Source: Hydrogenophaga sp. BPS33 (GTDB lineage: Bacteria; Pseudomonadota; Gammaproteobacteria; Burkholderiales; Burkholderiaceae_C). From it: a stretch of 64,000 nucleotides of DNA. The translations under genes were made by a program, and so were the position numbers. The notes below the pieces were generated by a model. That model saw only the letters and a list, made by a program, of their open reading frames with translations. It ran no database searches and was not told where the DNA came from. The stretch spans positions 2,914,001 through 2,978,000 of the forward strand of contig NZ_CP044549.1 in NCBI RefSeq assembly GCF_009859475.1. The letters run 5' to 3'. This document shows positions 47,004 to 56,990 of this stretch, one piece after another; the stretch's first letter is position 1; every line of letters begins with the position of its first letter.

Positions 47004-47498
47004 ATGCTTTCTTCTCGTCCCTTCAAAGTGCTGGGCATCCAGCAGATCGCCATCGGCGGGCCCGACAAGCAGCGCCTGCAGAAACTCTGGGTCGACATGC
47101 TCGGCCTGGAGGTCACCGGCACTTTCCGCAGCGAACGCGAGAATGTCGACGAGGACATCTGTGCCATGGGCAGTGGTCCCTTCAAGGTCGAGGTCGACCT
47201 GATGCAGCCGTTGGACCCCGAGAAGAAACCGGCGGTGCACACCACGCCGCTCAACCACGTGGGCCTGTGGATCGACGATCTGCCCCAGGCGGTGGCGTGG
47301 CTGAGCGCGCAGGGTGTTCGCTTCGCGCCTGGCGGCATTCGCAAGGGCGCGGCGGGTTTTGACATCACCTTTCTGCACCCCAAGGGCAACGAGGAGTTCC
47401 CGATTGCGGGGGAGGGCGTGCTGATCGAACTGGTGCAGGCGCCCGCCGAAGTGGTGGACGCGTTCGCGCGCCTGGCCGGCCCGGCCACCGCATCCTGA
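47004..47498 (+). CDS. mce: VOC-family methylmalonyl-CoA epimerase
   Basis: A 164-residue vicinal-oxygen-chelate protein with two beta-alpha-beta halves. The second half has the epimerase pattern ([30 protein letters not shown], then VLIELVQAP with the metal glutamate). The first metal-ligand position, usually His in HIGIAV, is Gln here (IQQIAIGG). As the last gene of the operon that makes and uses methylmalonyl-CoA, it most likely converts the S to the R form; the replaced ligand makes the exact activity less sure. Confidence 0.8.
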   Translation: MLSSRPFKVLGIQQIAIGGPDKQRLQKLWVDMLGLEVTGTFRSERENVDEDICAMGSGPFKVEVDLMQPLDPEKKPAVHTTPLNHVGLWIDDLPQAVAWLSAQGVRFAPGGIRKGAAGFDITFLHPKGNEEFPIAGEGVLIELVQAPAEVVDAFARLAGPATAS

Positions 47499-47549
47499 CG
47501 CCGCCGGTCGGAAACCGGCTTTGACGGGGAGAGCAGGGGCTTTTCCCGA

Positions 47550-47577
47550 TCAAGCGCCCGCGTGGGCTTGCCGATAG
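47550..47577 (+). promoter_or_regulatory. Sigma-28 (FliA)-type promoter of the chemoreceptor gene
   Basis: TCAAG (47550-47554), 15 bases, then GCCGATAG (47570-47577) closely fits the flagellar sigma-28 consensus TAAAG-N15-GCCGATAA. It lies 33 bases before the start of the methyl-accepting chemotaxis gene, the expected class of target. Confidence 0.75.
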
Positions 47578-47610
47578 CCTGACATCCCCGTTCAGGAAAG
47601 CGGTACGGCC

Positions 47611-49110
47611 ATGTCCAGAATTCATCCCCTGTCGCCTGGCATCTGGCTGATGCGGCGGCTGCGCTTGCGCGCCAAATTGTGGCTGTTGAGCGCTACTTGC
47701 GTGCTACCGCCGCTGGCCTTGTGGCTGCTGACGGACCGCGCTGGCTCGGTGGCGGTGGTCGGCCTCGTTTTGCAGGCCTATTTCATGCTGGCCTTCTATG
47801 TCAGCTTCCAGCGCGACTTTCACCAGGTGCTGGAAGCGACGGCGCAAACCGCCTCGGGCAACCTGCGCTCGACGGTGGTGACACAGGGCCACGACGAACT
47901 GGCCGATCTGGCGCGCCTGCTCAACCGCACCACCAGCCAGCTCTCGGCCATGGTGGCCGAGGTGCGCAGCCATTCGGCGCTGGTGGCGCATGCCGGCAAA
48001 AGCCTGGCAGCGGGCAACCGCGATCTGGCCGAGCGCACCGAGCAACAGGCGGCCAACCTGGAGCAGACCGCAGCCAGCGTGCAGGAACTCTCCGGCACGG
48101 TGCAACAGAACGCCCGCACCGCGGGAGACGCCGATCAGCAGGCCGCACAGGTGCGCGACGTGGCCGAAACGGGCGCGCAGTCCATGGCCGGGGCGGTGGC
48201 GTCGGTGGATCGGATACAGAAGAGCGCCCAGCAGATGAGCGAAATCATCGGCGTGATCGATGGTCTGGCCTTTCAAACCAACATCCTGGCGCTCAACGCG
48301 GCCGTGGAAGCGGCGCGGGCGGGTGAGCAAGGCAGAGGCTTTGCCGTGGTGGCCAGTGAGGTGCGCAGCCTGGCACAGCGCTCGGCCGCCTCCGCCAAAG
48401 AGATACGCGTGCTCATCGAGGCGTCGCGCAGCCAGGTGGAAGCCGGTGTGTCGCAGATCCGCGCGGCAGGCGGTGGCATTGGCCAGATCGCCGCGGGTGT
48501 GCGCGGCGTGGCCGCCAACATGTCCTTGATCTCGGCGTCCAGCGCGGAGCAGAGCACGGGCCTGAGCGAGATTTCCTCGGCGGTCTCGCAGCTCGACCAG
48601 ATCACCCAGCGCAACGCGCAGATGGTGGAGCGTGCGGTGACGCAGGCGGACCAGCTTGAACAGCGCGCGGCGCACCTGTCGCGCGCGGTGTCGTCCTTCA
48701 TGCTGCAGCAAGGCACGGCCGAAGAGGCCATGCAACTGGTGGGACGGGCGCAGGCGCAACGCAGCCGGGGAGGGCGCGAGGGCTTCGCGCGCGCCTTGAG
48801 CGAGCCTTCGAATGGTTTCCACGACCGCGACATGTACGTGTTCGCGCTCGACCGCGCGGGCATCTACCGCGCCTTCGGCGGCAAGCCGGAGAAGGTGGGC
48901 AGCCGGGTGCAGGACATTGCGGGGGTTGACGGCAACGCCTTGCTCGGCGCCATCGTGGCGCAGGCCGAGGTGGGCGAAGGCTGGGTCGAGTACGACATTG
49001 CCAACCCGGTGACGGGCGCCATCCAGGGCAAGATGTCCTACGTGGCGAAGGTCGACGACTTGTACGTGGGCTGCGGCGTGTACAAGACTGCCGCACACGC
49101 CCCGGCCTGA
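47611..49110 (+). CDS. Methyl-accepting chemotaxis protein with C-terminal Cache-like domain
   Basis: A 499-residue chemoreceptor. Two closely spaced membrane helices (residues about 21-62) leave almost no periplasmic loop. A HAMP-like segment and the signalling domain follow, with the conserved hairpin around [20 protein letters not shown]. After the signalling domain, residues about 400-495 form a single-Cache-type domain ([40 protein letters not shown]), which must be cytoplasmic. Sensing is therefore probably of an internal ligand. A sigma-28 promoter precedes the gene. Confidence 0.88.
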   Translation: MSRIHPLSPGIWLMRRLRLRAKLWLLSATCVLPPLALWLLTDRAGSVAVVGLVLQAYFMLAFYVSFQRDFHQVLEATAQTASGNLRSTVVTQGHDELADLARLLNRTTSQLSAMVAEVRSHSALVAHAGKSLAAGNRDLAERTEQQAANLEQTAASVQELSGTVQQNARTAGDADQQAAQVRDVAETGAQSMAGAVASVDRIQKSAQQMSEIIGVIDGLAFQTNILALNAAVEAARAGEQGRGFAVVASEVRSLAQRSAASAKEIRVLIEASRSQVEAGVSQIRAAGGGIGQIAAGVRGVAANMSLISASSAEQSTGLSEISSAVSQLDQITQRNAQMVERAVTQADQLEQRAAHLSRAVSSFMLQQGTAEEAMQLVGRAQAQRSRGGREGFARALSEPSNGFHDRDMYVFALDRAGIYRAFGGKPEKVGSRVQDIAGVDGNALLGAIVAQAEVGEGWVEYDIANPVTGAIQGKMSYVAKVDDLYVGCGVYKTAAHAPA

Positions 49111-49113
49111 GTC

Positions 49114-49776
49114 TCAGCCGCCAGGCGGAACGCGCTTGGCACGCGAGCGGGCCAGCGCGGCCTCGATCACCGCGCGCTTCTTGTCCAGCACCGCCTCGTC
49201 GGTGATCTGCGAGTGGGCCGCGAGATCGGCGAGTTTCTCGCGCGCCTGCGCCTCCATGCGTGCTTCGTGTTCTCGTTTTTCTCGTGCCAGGCGTTCCTGC
49301 CGTTGCTGGTATCGCTCGCGCCCTTGTCGGGCCTGCTCGGCGCTCCAGGCCTGCCAGCCGGTGCGCTCGCCGCTGACGATCTCCAGCGAAATGCAATCGA
49401 CCGGGCATACCGGCAGACACAACTCGCACCCCGTGCAATAGGGCTCGACCACGGTGTGCATGCGCTTGTGGATACCGACGATCGCATCGGTGGGGCAGGC
49501 CTGTATGCACAGCGTGCAGCCGATGCACCAGTTCTCGTCGATGACGGCGATGGTGAGCGGGCCCTCGATGCCGCAGCTGGGGGCCAGCGGCTGCACCGGC
49601 AGGCCGGTGATGGCCGCCAGGCGTTCGATGCCTTCAGCGCCCCCGGGCGGGCATTGGTGGATGCCGGCGTCACCGGCGGCGATGGCTTGCGCGTAGCGGG
49701 CGCAGTCGGGATAGCCGCAGCGCGTGCACTGCGTCTGGGGCAGGGCGGCGTCGATGCGCTGGGCGAGTTCGTTCAT
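49114..49776 (-). CDS. rsxB: RnfB/RsxB-type electron transport ferredoxin
   Basis: A 220-residue iron-sulfur protein. The N-terminal 4Fe4S (Fes) motif is [13 protein letters not shown] with a later C; two ferredoxin clusters follow ([12 protein letters not shown] and [12 protein letters not shown]). The C-terminus is a charged coiled coil ([20 protein letters not shown]). It lacks the N-terminal membrane helix of RnfB and no other rnf gene is near, so it is the stand-alone form common in betaproteobacteria, by recall; partner unknown. It converges with the chemoreceptor gene. Confidence 0.88.
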   Translation of the reverse strand: MNELAQRIDAALPQTQCTRCGYPDCARYAQAIAAGDAGIHQCPPGGAEGIERLAAITGLPVQPLAPSCGIEGPLTIAVIDENWCIGCTLCIQACPTDAIVGIHKRMHTVVEPYCTGCELCLPVCPVDCISLEIVSGERTGWQAWSAEQARQGRERYQQRQERLAREKREHEARMEAQAREKLADLAAHSQITDEAVLDKKRAVIEAALARSRAKRVPPGG

Positions 49777-49826
49777 GCGGCGAATATACCGGCGCTGCCG
49801 TGGCGCCCGTGGCCTTGCGGACGCGT

Positions 49827-51218
49827 TCAGGCTTTGGCGGTCTTTCGCACCGGACGTTGGGCGGCAATGGGCGCCGCCTTCTTCACCACGGCTTTGCGGG
49901 GGGCCTTCTTGGTGGCAGGGCGTGGCTTGGCGGCGGGTGTGGGCGCGCCGGCAGCCGGTTGGTGCGCCAGGATGAACGACTTCACGACCGGGTACACCAT
50001 GTCGCGCCAACGCCGGCCGCTGAAGATGCCGTAGTGGCCCGCACCCTTGGCCTCGTAGTGCATGTGGTGCGACTTCGGGATGCTGGTGCACAGTTCGTGC
50101 GCCGCAGCGGTCTGGCCCGAGCCAGAGATGTCGTCGAGCTCGCCTTCGATGGTGAGCAGCCCGCTGCGTTGGATGTCCTGAGGGCGCACGCGCTCGCGCT
50201 TGCCGTCTTCGTTCTGCACGTCCCAGGTGCCGTGGACCAGCTTGAATTCCTGGAACACCGTCTCGATGGTCTCGAGGTAGTAGTCTGCGTCCATGTCGAG
50301 CACGGCGTTGTACTCGTCGTAGAACTTGCGATGGGCTTCTGCGCTGTCGTTGTCGCCCTTGAGCAGGTCCTTGAAATAGTCGTAGTGGCTCGACGCGTGG
50401 CGGTCCGGGTTCATGGCCACGAAACCGGTGTGCTGCAGGAAGCCCGGGTATACGCGGCGGCCTGCACCGGGGAAGTTGTCGGGCACGCGGTAGATCACAT
50501 TGTTCTCGAACCACTCGAAGCTGCGCTGCGTGGCCAGGTTGTTCACCGCGGTGGGCGATTTGCGCGCGTCGATCGGGCCGCCCATCATGGTCATGGACAG
50601 CGGCGTGGTTTCGCCGCGGCTGGCCATCAGCGAGACCGCAGCCAGCACAGGAACGGTGGGCTGGCAAACGCTGATCACATGGCAATTGCCGTAGCCCTTT
50701 TGAAGGTGGCGAATGAATTCCTGCACGTAGTTCACGTAGTCGTCCAGATGGAACTCGCCATCGGCCAGGGGCACCAGACGCGCGTTCTTCCAGTCGGTGA
50801 TGTAGACCTTGTGGTCCTTGAGCATGGTGCGCACCGTGTCGCGCAGCAGAGTGGCGTAGTGGCCAGAGAGCGGCGCGACGATCAGCACCACGGGCTGTCC
50901 TTTGAGCCGCGCCAGGGTGTCGGTGTCGTCCGAGAAGCGCTTGAAACGGCGCAGTTCGCAAAACGGCTTGTCGATCTCGACCCGCTCGTGGATCGCAATC
51001 CCCACCCCATCGACGTCCACGGTGTGGATGCCGAAGACCGGCTTTTCATAGTCCTTGCCCAGGCGGTGGAGCAGGTCGTACCCGGCAGAGATGCGTTGGG
51101 CTCCCGGCAACTGCGCCAGGGGCAGCATGGGGTTGCTGTAGAGCCGGGCCGCCACCTCCGCGAGATCGGAGAACGGCTCCATGATCGAGCGCTGGGTTTC
51201 GTAGATTTGGTACAGCAT
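49827..51218 (-). CDS. phaZ: Intracellular polyhydroxyalkanoate depolymerase
   Basis: A 463-residue depolymerase of the Cupriavidus PhaZ1 type, which breaks down stored PHA granules. The nucleophile is a cysteine, C185 in [14 protein letters not shown], in place of the usual serine. The start [20 protein letters not shown] and the [18 protein letters not shown] end are typical. The C-terminal Lys/Ala/Pro-rich tail is of the kind that binds granules or DNA. It is 28 kb from phaCAB. The ATG at 51218 was chosen over an upstream frame extension. Confidence 0.93.
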   Translation of the reverse strand: MLYQIYETQRSIMEPFSDLAEVAARLYSNPMLPLAQLPGAQRISAGYDLLHRLGKDYEKPVFGIHTVDVDGVGIAIHERVEIDKPFCELRRFKRFSDDTDTLARLKGQPVVLIVAPLSGHYATLLRDTVRTMLKDHKVYITDWKNARLVPLADGEFHLDDYVNYVQEFIRHLQKGYGNCHVISVCQPTVPVLAAVSLMASRGETTPLSMTMMGGPIDARKSPTAVNNLATQRSFEWFENNVIYRVPDNFPGAGRRVYPGFLQHTGFVAMNPDRHASSHYDYFKDLLKGDNDSAEAHRKFYDEYNAVLDMDADYYLETIETVFQEFKLVHGTWDVQNEDGKRERVRPQDIQRSGLLTIEGELDDISGSGQTAAAHELCTSIPKSHHMHYEAKGAGHYGIFSGRRWRDMVYPVVKSFILAHQPAAGAPTPAAKPRPATKKAPRKAVVKKAAPIAAQRPVRKTAKA

Positions 51219-51364
51219 GGGGCAGGCGGCCAAAACAGTTATGTTGCGGTGCAATATAGCAGCATGTGGCGGCCCTTGCACCCGGTGGTGGTGTTGATAT
51301 CACTTGACTTCTGCGGACAACTGTCACCTTCGTGAAAGAATCCGCCAGAGCCTTCAAGACCTAT

Positions 51365-52240
51365 ATGACCCAAATCCCCACCACCCCCGTTGCTGCCGAC
51401 CAGCCGCTCGCCGATCTCGCCGGCCTTCTACCGGTCACCGAGCGCCTGCCCGCGATCTTCCTGGGGCACGGCAGTCCCATGAATGCCATCGAAGACAACC
51501 GCTGGCGGCGCAGCTGGGTGTCTCTGGGCGACGAACTGCGCTCCCTTGGCAACACCCCGAAGCTGATTCTTTGCATTTCGGCGCATTGGCTCACGCCCGG
51601 ATGGCAGCTCACCGCCATGGCCCAGCCACCCACCATCCACGACTTCGGCGGCTTTCCGCAGGCCTTGTTCGACCAGCAGTACCCAGCGCCCGGCTCGCCC
51701 GACATGGCGCGTGCGATTGGTGCGGCGGTAAAGCAGCCCGACTCGGGCCGCGGGCTCGATCTGGATGGCGATGCCTGGGGGTTGGACCACGGCGCCTGGT
51801 CGGTCCTCAAGCCCATGTTTCCCGACGCAGACATCCCGGTGATCCAGTTGAGCATGGACTATCGGCGGCCCGCCGCCGAGCACTTCGCCGTCGGCCGTCA
51901 ATTGGCGCAACTGCGCGAGCGCGGCGTGTTGATCGTGGGCAGCGGCAACATCGTGCACAACCTGCGCACCATGCGCCGCGATGCCGCCGACAACCAGGCC
52001 TACGATTGGGCGATCGAATTCGACCGGATCACGGCCGAGCACATCGCGCAGGGCCGGCTGGAGGCTTTGAACGATTTTCAGCAGCTCGGCGCGCTGGCCC
52101 AGATGGCCCACCCGAGCTGGGAGCACTATTTGCCGCTGCTCTACGCGGCCGGGGCCGCTGGTGTGGACGAAACCCCCCGGTTCTTCAACGATGGCTTTCA
52201 GGGCGCATCGATTTCGATGCGCTCCGTGCTCTGGTCCTGA
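51365..52240 (+). CDS. ygiD: LigB-type extradiol dioxygenase, DODA family (YgiD-like)
   Basis: A 291-residue 4,5-DOPA extradiol-dioxygenase-like enzyme of the class III (LigB) superfamily. The metal histidines are in FLGHGSPMNAI, CISAHWLTPG and LDHGAWSVLKPMFPDADIPV. The C-terminal GSGNIVHNLR and HPSWEHYLPLLYAAGA blocks are family-specific. The ATG at 51365 was chosen; a GTG 11 codons upstream is possible. It is divergent from phaZ. The natural substrate of YgiD-type proteins is not settled. Confidence 0.9.
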   Translation: MTQIPTTPVAADQPLADLAGLLPVTERLPAIFLGHGSPMNAIEDNRWRRSWVSLGDELRSLGNTPKLILCISAHWLTPGWQLTAMAQPPTIHDFGGFPQALFDQQYPAPGSPDMARAIGAAVKQPDSGRGLDLDGDAWGLDHGAWSVLKPMFPDADIPVIQLSMDYRRPAAEHFAVGRQLAQLRERGVLIVGSGNIVHNLRTMRRDAADNQAYDWAIEFDRITAEHIAQGRLEALNDFQQLGALAQMAHPSWEHYLPLLYAAGAAGVDETPRFFNDGFQGASISMRSVLWS

Positions 52241-52256
52241 ACGCCACGCGCCCATG

Positions 52257-52284
52257 AAAAAGCCGCTCGGTGAGCGGCTTTTTT
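52257..52284. terminator. Bidirectional rho-independent terminator
   Basis: The stem AGCCGCTC (52261-52268), loop GGT and GAGCGGCT (52272-52279) is flanked by A and T runs. It serves the convergent ygiD-like and aminotransferase genes. Confidence 0.9.
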
Positions 52285-52302
52285 CGATCCCGCCCGGCGG
52301 TG

Positions 52303-53499
52303 TCAGACCACCTTGGCGATGGCCTGGCAGACGTAGTCGATGTTCTTGCTGTTGAGCGCGGCTACGCACATGCGGCCGGTGTCCGTGCCGTACACGCCGA
52401 ACTCGCTGCGCAGGCGCACCATCTGGTCTTTGCTCAGGCCGGAGTAGCTGAACATGCCGATCTGGCTGGTGATGAAGCCCATGTCCTGTTTCACGCCCGC
52501 AGCCTTGAGGCCGTCCACCAGCTTCTGGCGCATGGCCTTGATGCGCACGCGCATCTCGCCCAGTTCCTTTTCCCAGACGGCGCGCAACTCGGGGTTGTTC
52601 AGCACCGCGGCCACCACCGCGCCGCCATGGATGGGCGGGTTGGAGTAGTTGGTGCGGATCACGATCTTGAGCTGCGACAGCACGCGCGAGGCTTCTTCGG
52701 CGTTCTCGCACAGCACCGACAGCGCGCCCACGCGTTCGCCATACAGGCTGAAGCTCTTGGAGAAGGAGGTGGAGACGAAGAAGGTGAGGCCGGCGGCGAC
52801 GAACTTGCCGATGACGGCGCCGTCTTCGGCAATACCATGGCCGAAGCCCTGGTAGGCCATGTCGAGGAAGGGCGTCAGGCCGCGGGCCTTGACGACGGCA
52901 ATGACCTGGTCCCACTGCGCAGGCGTGATGTCGTAGCCGGTCGGGTTGTGGCAGCAGGCATGCAGGACGGCGATGCTGCCGGCCGCGGCCGCGTTCAGGC
53001 TGGCCAGCATGCCCTCGAAATTGACGCCGCGCTTGTCGGCGTCGTAGTAGGCGTAGGTGTCGACCTTGAAGCCGGCGTTGGTGAACAGGGCGCGGTGGTT
53101 CTCCCAGCTCGGATCGCTGATCAGCACCGTTGCCTCGGGGTTCAGCCGCTTGAGGAAGTCGGCCCCGATCTTGAGGCCGCCCGTACCGCCAATGGCCTGC
53201 ACGGTGGCGACGCGTCCCGATTTCACGGGCTCGGACTCCGAGCCGAACACCAGGCTCTTGACCGCCGCGTCGTACGCGGCGATGCCGTCGATGGGCAGGT
53301 AGCCCCGCGCGGCGGGCTTGTCCATCATGGTCTTCTCGGCGGCCTGCACACATTGCAGCAAGGGCAGTTTGCCGTTGTCGTCGAAATACACACCGACGCC
53401 AAGATTGACTTTGTTGGGGTTGGCATCGGCGGCAAACTGTTCGTTCAGACCCAGAATCGGGTCGCGCGGCGCCATTTCGACGGCGGAGAAGAGGGACAT
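52303..53499 (-). CDS. tyrB: Aromatic amino acid/aspartate aminotransferase
   Basis: A 398-residue class I PLP aminotransferase of the AspC/TyrB group. Motifs include VNLGVGVYFDDNGKLPLL, CCHNPTGYD, FLDMAYQGFG and the PLP-lysine loop STSFSKSFSLYGERVG. It exchanges amino groups between aspartate or aromatic amino acids and 2-oxoglutarate. The ATG at 53499 was chosen because MSLFSAVEMAPRDPILGLNE is the family start. It is divergent from the exopolysaccharide operon. Confidence 0.93.
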   Translation of the reverse strand: MSLFSAVEMAPRDPILGLNEQFAADANPNKVNLGVGVYFDDNGKLPLLQCVQAAEKTMMDKPAARGYLPIDGIAAYDAAVKSLVFGSESEPVKSGRVATVQAIGGTGGLKIGADFLKRLNPEATVLISDPSWENHRALFTNAGFKVDTYAYYDADKRGVNFEGMLASLNAAAAGSIAVLHACCHNPTGYDITPAQWDQVIAVVKARGLTPFLDMAYQGFGHGIAEDGAVIGKFVAAGLTFFVSTSFSKSFSLYGERVGALSVLCENAEEASRVLSQLKIVIRTNYSNPPIHGGAVVAAVLNNPELRAVWEKELGEMRVRIKAMRQKLVDGLKAAGVKQDMGFITSQIGMFSYSGLSKDQMVRLRSEFGVYGTDTGRMCVAALNSKNIDYVCQAIAKVV

Positions 53500-53638
53500 G
53501 CTGGGGTTCCTGGGGTTGAGGGCGAAAGCAGCTGGCATTTTAGCGTCGCGCCTTGCGCGCTTTCGTCCGCCCGCATCGCGCCGTGTCAATGCTTCGTAGG
53601 CTGTATTTTTTGTCCTCATCCGTGTGCTTCCGCATACT

Positions 53639-53755
53639 CGGCACGATGTTGTGCGATGCTCGCCCAGGGTCTGGAGCGCGTCGGCGAGGAGCTCTGGGTT
53701 ATATTCAAAAGGGAATTAACTTTTATTAACATTTCGCCGCGTTTAGGAGGAAATG
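53639..53755 (+). promoter_or_regulatory. AT-rich leader and ribosome site of the exopolysaccharide operon
   Basis: The 260-base gap before the operon turns AT-rich at 53698-53735, with ATTAAC repeated at 53715-53720 and 53725-53730 (one helical turn apart), and ends with TAGGAGGAAATGGGTC before the ATG. Upstream, CGGCACGATGTTGTGC at 53639 resembles a sigma-54 element but with one base too many between GG and GC. The exact promoter cannot be fixed by eye. Confidence 0.35.
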
Positions 53756-53759
53756 GGTC

Positions 53760-54395
53760 ATGCGAAAACATACGTCGGGTCTTCTTCGTGCTCTTGCCAC
53801 CGCTGCATCTGCGGGCGCGTTGCTGCTGGGTTTGAGTGGTTGCGCCAGCACGGGCAATTTGCCTGCGGCGCCCGTCGTGGCGAGCACCTCTGCCTATGCC
53901 TACCTCGTGGGGCCTGGTGACACGCTCAACATCACTGTGTGGCGCAATCCCGAGCTTTCATTGACGGTCCCGGTCCGTCCCGATGGCAAGGTTTCCGCAC
54001 CACTTGTCGATGAGCTGATGGCGCAAGGCAAGACGTCCTCGGAAATCGCCCGCGACATCGAGAAGGCTCTGGGCAAATTCGTTCGCGACCCGGTCGTTAC
54101 CGTGATCGTGACCAATTTCGTGGGGCCCTACAGCGAGCAGATCCGTGTGGTGGGTGAGGCGACCAAACCGCAGTTCCTGCCCTATAAGCAGAAGATGACG
54201 GTGATGGACGTGATGATTGCGGTCGGCGGCCTCACCGATTTCGCTGCAGGTAACAAGGCCACGATTGTGCGCGCCTCCGAAAACAACAAGCGCTACAGCG
54301 TGCGGCTGCAGGATCTGGTCAAGCGCGGTGACATTTCCGCGAACGTGGAAATGCTGCCGGGCGACATTCTCATCATCCCGCAAGGCTGGTTCTAA
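53760..54395 (+). CDS. XrtA/PEP-CTERM system polysaccharide export lipoprotein (Wza-like)
   Basis: A 211-residue outer-membrane/periplasmic export protein. A lipoprotein signal ends in LSGC. The Poly_export domain follows (YLVGPGDTLNITVWRNPELS, VPVRPDGKVSAPLVDELMAQ) with an SLBB domain (IRVVGEATKPQFLPYKQKMT). It is shorter than Wza and matches the family found in exosortase-A exopolysaccharide loci. It heads a nine-gene operon that runs off the right edge. Confidence 0.92.
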   Translation: MRKHTSGLLRALATAASAGALLLGLSGCASTGNLPAAPVVASTSAYAYLVGPGDTLNITVWRNPELSLTVPVRPDGKVSAPLVDELMAQGKTSSEIARDIEKALGKFVRDPVVTVIVTNFVGPYSEQIRVVGEATKPQFLPYKQKMTVMDVMIAVGGLTDFAAGNKATIVRASENNKRYSVRLQDLVKRGDISANVEMLPGDILIIPQGWF

Positions 54396-54467
54396 GCGGC
54401 CTTCGGATGGGCACGTGGGCTGGTCTGGCGACCCGCCCTTCCTTCGCTGTCACACACAGATTCGCGC

Positions 54468-56024
54468 ATGCATGATCTCCTGAACCAAATCGCCACCACC
54501 CTGCGGGGCATGTGGAAGTACCGCCGGATGGGCGTGCTGATCGCGTGGATCGTGGCCGCCATCGGCGCTGCTGGGGTGCTGATGATCCCCGATCGCTATG
54601 AAGCTTCTTCGCGGGTCTATGTGGACACGCAGTCGATCCTGCGGCCGCTGATGGCTGGGTTGGCGATCCAGCCCGATGTCGAGCAGCAAGTGGCCATGCT
54701 CAGCCGTACCCTGATCAACCGCCCCACGGTGGAGAAACTCATCCAGATGGCCAATCTGGAAACGCCCGGCCAGACCAAGGCCGAGCGCGATGCCTTGTAC
54801 GCGAACCTGTCGAAATCGCTCGCCATCCGCTCGACGGGACGGGACAACCTGTACACACTGTCGTACCGCGATGAGAACCCCGAGCGTTCGCTGGAAGTGG
54901 TGAAGTCCTTGTTGACCATCTTCGTCGAGTCGGCCAAGGGCGCTTCGGGTGCGGACTCGGACAGTGCCCGCCGCTTCATCGAAGAACAGATCAAGAACTA
55001 CGAGCAGAAACTCTCCGAGGCGGAAGCCCGTGTCAAGGAGTTTCGCCTGCGCAACCTGGACATGCAGGCCGCCGGTGGACCGGATGTCGCTGCGCGCATG
55101 GCCGAAATGCTCAGCACCTTGAGCCAAGCGCGCCTGGAGCTGCGCGAGGCCGAGAGCGCCCGCGAAGCAGCCCGCGTGCAACTGGAGAAAGCGCGCGAGA
55201 TGGCGCGCTCGGCGCCCGACGGAGCCTTGTCCAGCTTCGCAACGCCCGAACTCGATTCGCGGCTGGATGCGCTCAAGCGCAGCCTCGACGGGCTGCTGCA
55301 GCGGTTCACCGAGCAGCACCCGGACGTGTTGAACACACGCAAGCTGATCAGGGAACTGGAAGATCAGAAGCGCCGCGAGATCGCGGAAATGCGCCGTGCG
55401 GCGGCCGCTTCGCCGAGCACGCCCGTGATCGGCAGCAATCCGGCCTTTGTCGAGATGTCACGCACCTTGGCGTCGGCCGAAGTGCAGGTGGCCTCGCTGC
55501 GTGCCCGCGTAAGCGAGTACGAGAGCCGTGCAGCCCGACTGCGTGAACAGATGAAGGTGGCGCCGCAGATGGAGGCCGAGCTCGCGCAGCTCAACCGCGA
55601 CTATGAAGTCCACCGCAAGAACTACCAGGATCTGGTCTCACGCCGCGAGACTGTGCTCATGAGCGGTGAGCTGGAGAGCACCTCCAGCCTGGCCGATTTC
55701 CGGGTCGTCGAGCCGCCTCAGGTGTCTCGCAAGCCTGTGGCGCCGAACCGCGCGCTGCTGTTGCCGGTGGCTTTGATCGCCGCCTTGGGAGCGGGTATTG
55801 GCGTGACCTTCCTGGTGAGCCAGTTGCGCCCCGTGTTTTTCGATGCATCGGCCTTGCGTGGCGCTACCGAACTGCCCTTGCTGGGGGTTGTGACCCTGGT
55901 GAAGAACGACACCATGCGCCGACGCGAGTCTCGAAGCCTTCGGCGGTTTCTGATGGCGATCCTGACGCTGGTCGTGTTGTTCCTTTTGGGTATGGCGGCG
56001 CTGTCGTACCACTCGAGCCTTTGA
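54468..56024 (+). CDS. Polysaccharide chain-length determinant, XrtA type
   Basis: A 518-residue Wzc-N/Wzz-type inner-membrane protein. One membrane helix near the N-terminus (residues about 18-40) and one at the C-terminus (about 495-515) flank a long periplasmic coiled coil (EEQIKNYEQKLSEAEARVKE and later helices). The conserved proline-rich exit segment VEPPQVSRKPVAPNRALLLP precedes the last part. It sets polymer length together with the following tyrosine kinase. Confidence 0.92.
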   Translation: MHDLLNQIATTLRGMWKYRRMGVLIAWIVAAIGAAGVLMIPDRYEASSRVYVDTQSILRPLMAGLAIQPDVEQQVAMLSRTLINRPTVEKLIQMANLETPGQTKAERDALYANLSKSLAIRSTGRDNLYTLSYRDENPERSLEVVKSLLTIFVESAKGASGADSDSARRFIEEQIKNYEQKLSEAEARVKEFRLRNLDMQAAGGPDVAARMAEMLSTLSQARLELREAESAREAARVQLEKAREMARSAPDGALSSFATPELDSRLDALKRSLDGLLQRFTEQHPDVLNTRKLIRELEDQKRREIAEMRRAAAASPSTPVIGSNPAFVEMSRTLASAEVQVASLRARVSEYESRAARLREQMKVAPQMEAELAQLNRDYEVHRKNYQDLVSRRETVLMSGELESTSSLADFRVVEPPQVSRKPVAPNRALLLPVALIAALGAGIGVTFLVSQLRPVFFDASALRGATELPLLGVVTLVKNDTMRRRESRSLRRFLMAILTLVVLFLLGMAALSYHSSL

Positions 56025-56039
56025 AGGGGAGTCGAATAC

Positions 56040-56969
56040 ATGTCCAGCCTGATTGAAAAAGCAGCCCAGCGACTAGAACAACTGCGACAGGCCGGTGCCG
56101 ATGTGCCGCCTGCCGCCGATGCGCCTGCCACTGCGGCAAAGGCTGCGGCACCCGCAGCCGCGCCGTCGGTGCCGCCCAGCGAGCCGCCCAAGACCGTTTC
56201 CAAGACGGTGCGTCTGGATCTGGCTGCACTGACCGAACTGGGATTCGTGACCTCGAATGCGCCGCGGGCCGTGATCGCCGATCAGTATCGGGTGATCAAG
56301 AGACCTTTGATTGCCAATGCCACGGGCAAGGGTGCGTCGGCTGTCGCCCACGGCAATCGCATCATGGTGACCAGTGCCATGCCGGGCGAAGGCAAGAGCT
56401 TCACGGCGATCAACCTGGCCATGAGCATCGCCATGGAATTGGACTACACCGTCTTGCTGGTCGATGCCGATGTATCCCGTCCCTCCATCATGAAGACGTT
56501 GGGCCTGCCTCAGGGGCCGGGTCTTCTCGATCTTCTGACCAACGACAAGATCGAAATGTCCGACACCTTGTTGCGGACCAATGTTGACAAGCTGAGCCTG
56601 CTGCCCAGCGGCACGCCCCATCCGCGCGCGACCGAACTCCTGGCCAGCGATGCGATGACCCGATTGATTGAGGAGATGGGGCACCGCTACCCGGACCGCA
56701 TCATCATTTTCGATTCACCGCCGTTGCTGCTCACCACGGAATCCCGTGTGCTCGCCACGCACATGGGTCAGATCGTGATGGTGGTGCAGGCGGAGAAGAC
56801 CTTGCAGTCCCAGGTCAAGCATGCGCTGACCACCATCGAGTCCTGCCCCATCAAGCTGATGGTGCTCAACCAGGTGCACGGTGGTGACCAGGAGGCGCAT
56901 GGCTATGGCTACGGCTATGGGCACGGCGCTCCGAGGAAATCGACTGCGTCCGACGCAGTCGCGGCATGA
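56040..56969 (+). CDS. Exopolysaccharide tyrosine kinase (BY-kinase), XrtA type
   Basis: A 309-residue cytoplasmic bacterial tyrosine kinase, separate from its chain-length partner. After a Pro/Ala-rich N-terminus the kinase core shows Walker A (SAMPGEGKSFTAINLA), Walker A' (VLLVDADVSRPS) and Walker B (IIIFDSPPLLLT). The tail has a tyrosine cluster (HGYGYGYGHG), where autophosphorylation is expected. It cycles phosphorylation to control assembly and export of the polymer. Confidence 0.92.
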   Translation: MSSLIEKAAQRLEQLRQAGADVPPAADAPATAAKAAAPAAAPSVPPSEPPKTVSKTVRLDLAALTELGFVTSNAPRAVIADQYRVIKRPLIANATGKGASAVAHGNRIMVTSAMPGEGKSFTAINLAMSIAMELDYTVLLVDADVSRPSIMKTLGLPQGPGLLDLLTNDKIEMSDTLLRTNVDKLSLLPSGTPHPRATELLASDAMTRLIEEMGHRYPDRIIIFDSPPLLLTTESRVLATHMGQIVMVVQAEKTLQSQVKHALTTIESCPIKLMVLNQVHGGDQEAHGYGYGYGHGAPRKSTASDAVAA

Positions 56970-56990
56970 AGCGTTCAGGGAGGAGATCGA

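Noticed and set aside
49800..51335. 511-codon plus-strand frame opposite phaZ
   Set aside because: Val/His/Arg-rich shadow of a depolymerase with intact catalytic residues.
56942..56960. Perfect palindrome GACTGCGTC-C-GACGCAGTC near the end of the tyrosine kinase gene
   Set aside because: It is inside coding sequence just before the stop and without a T-run; an mRNA hairpin is possible but a regulatory role is not supported.
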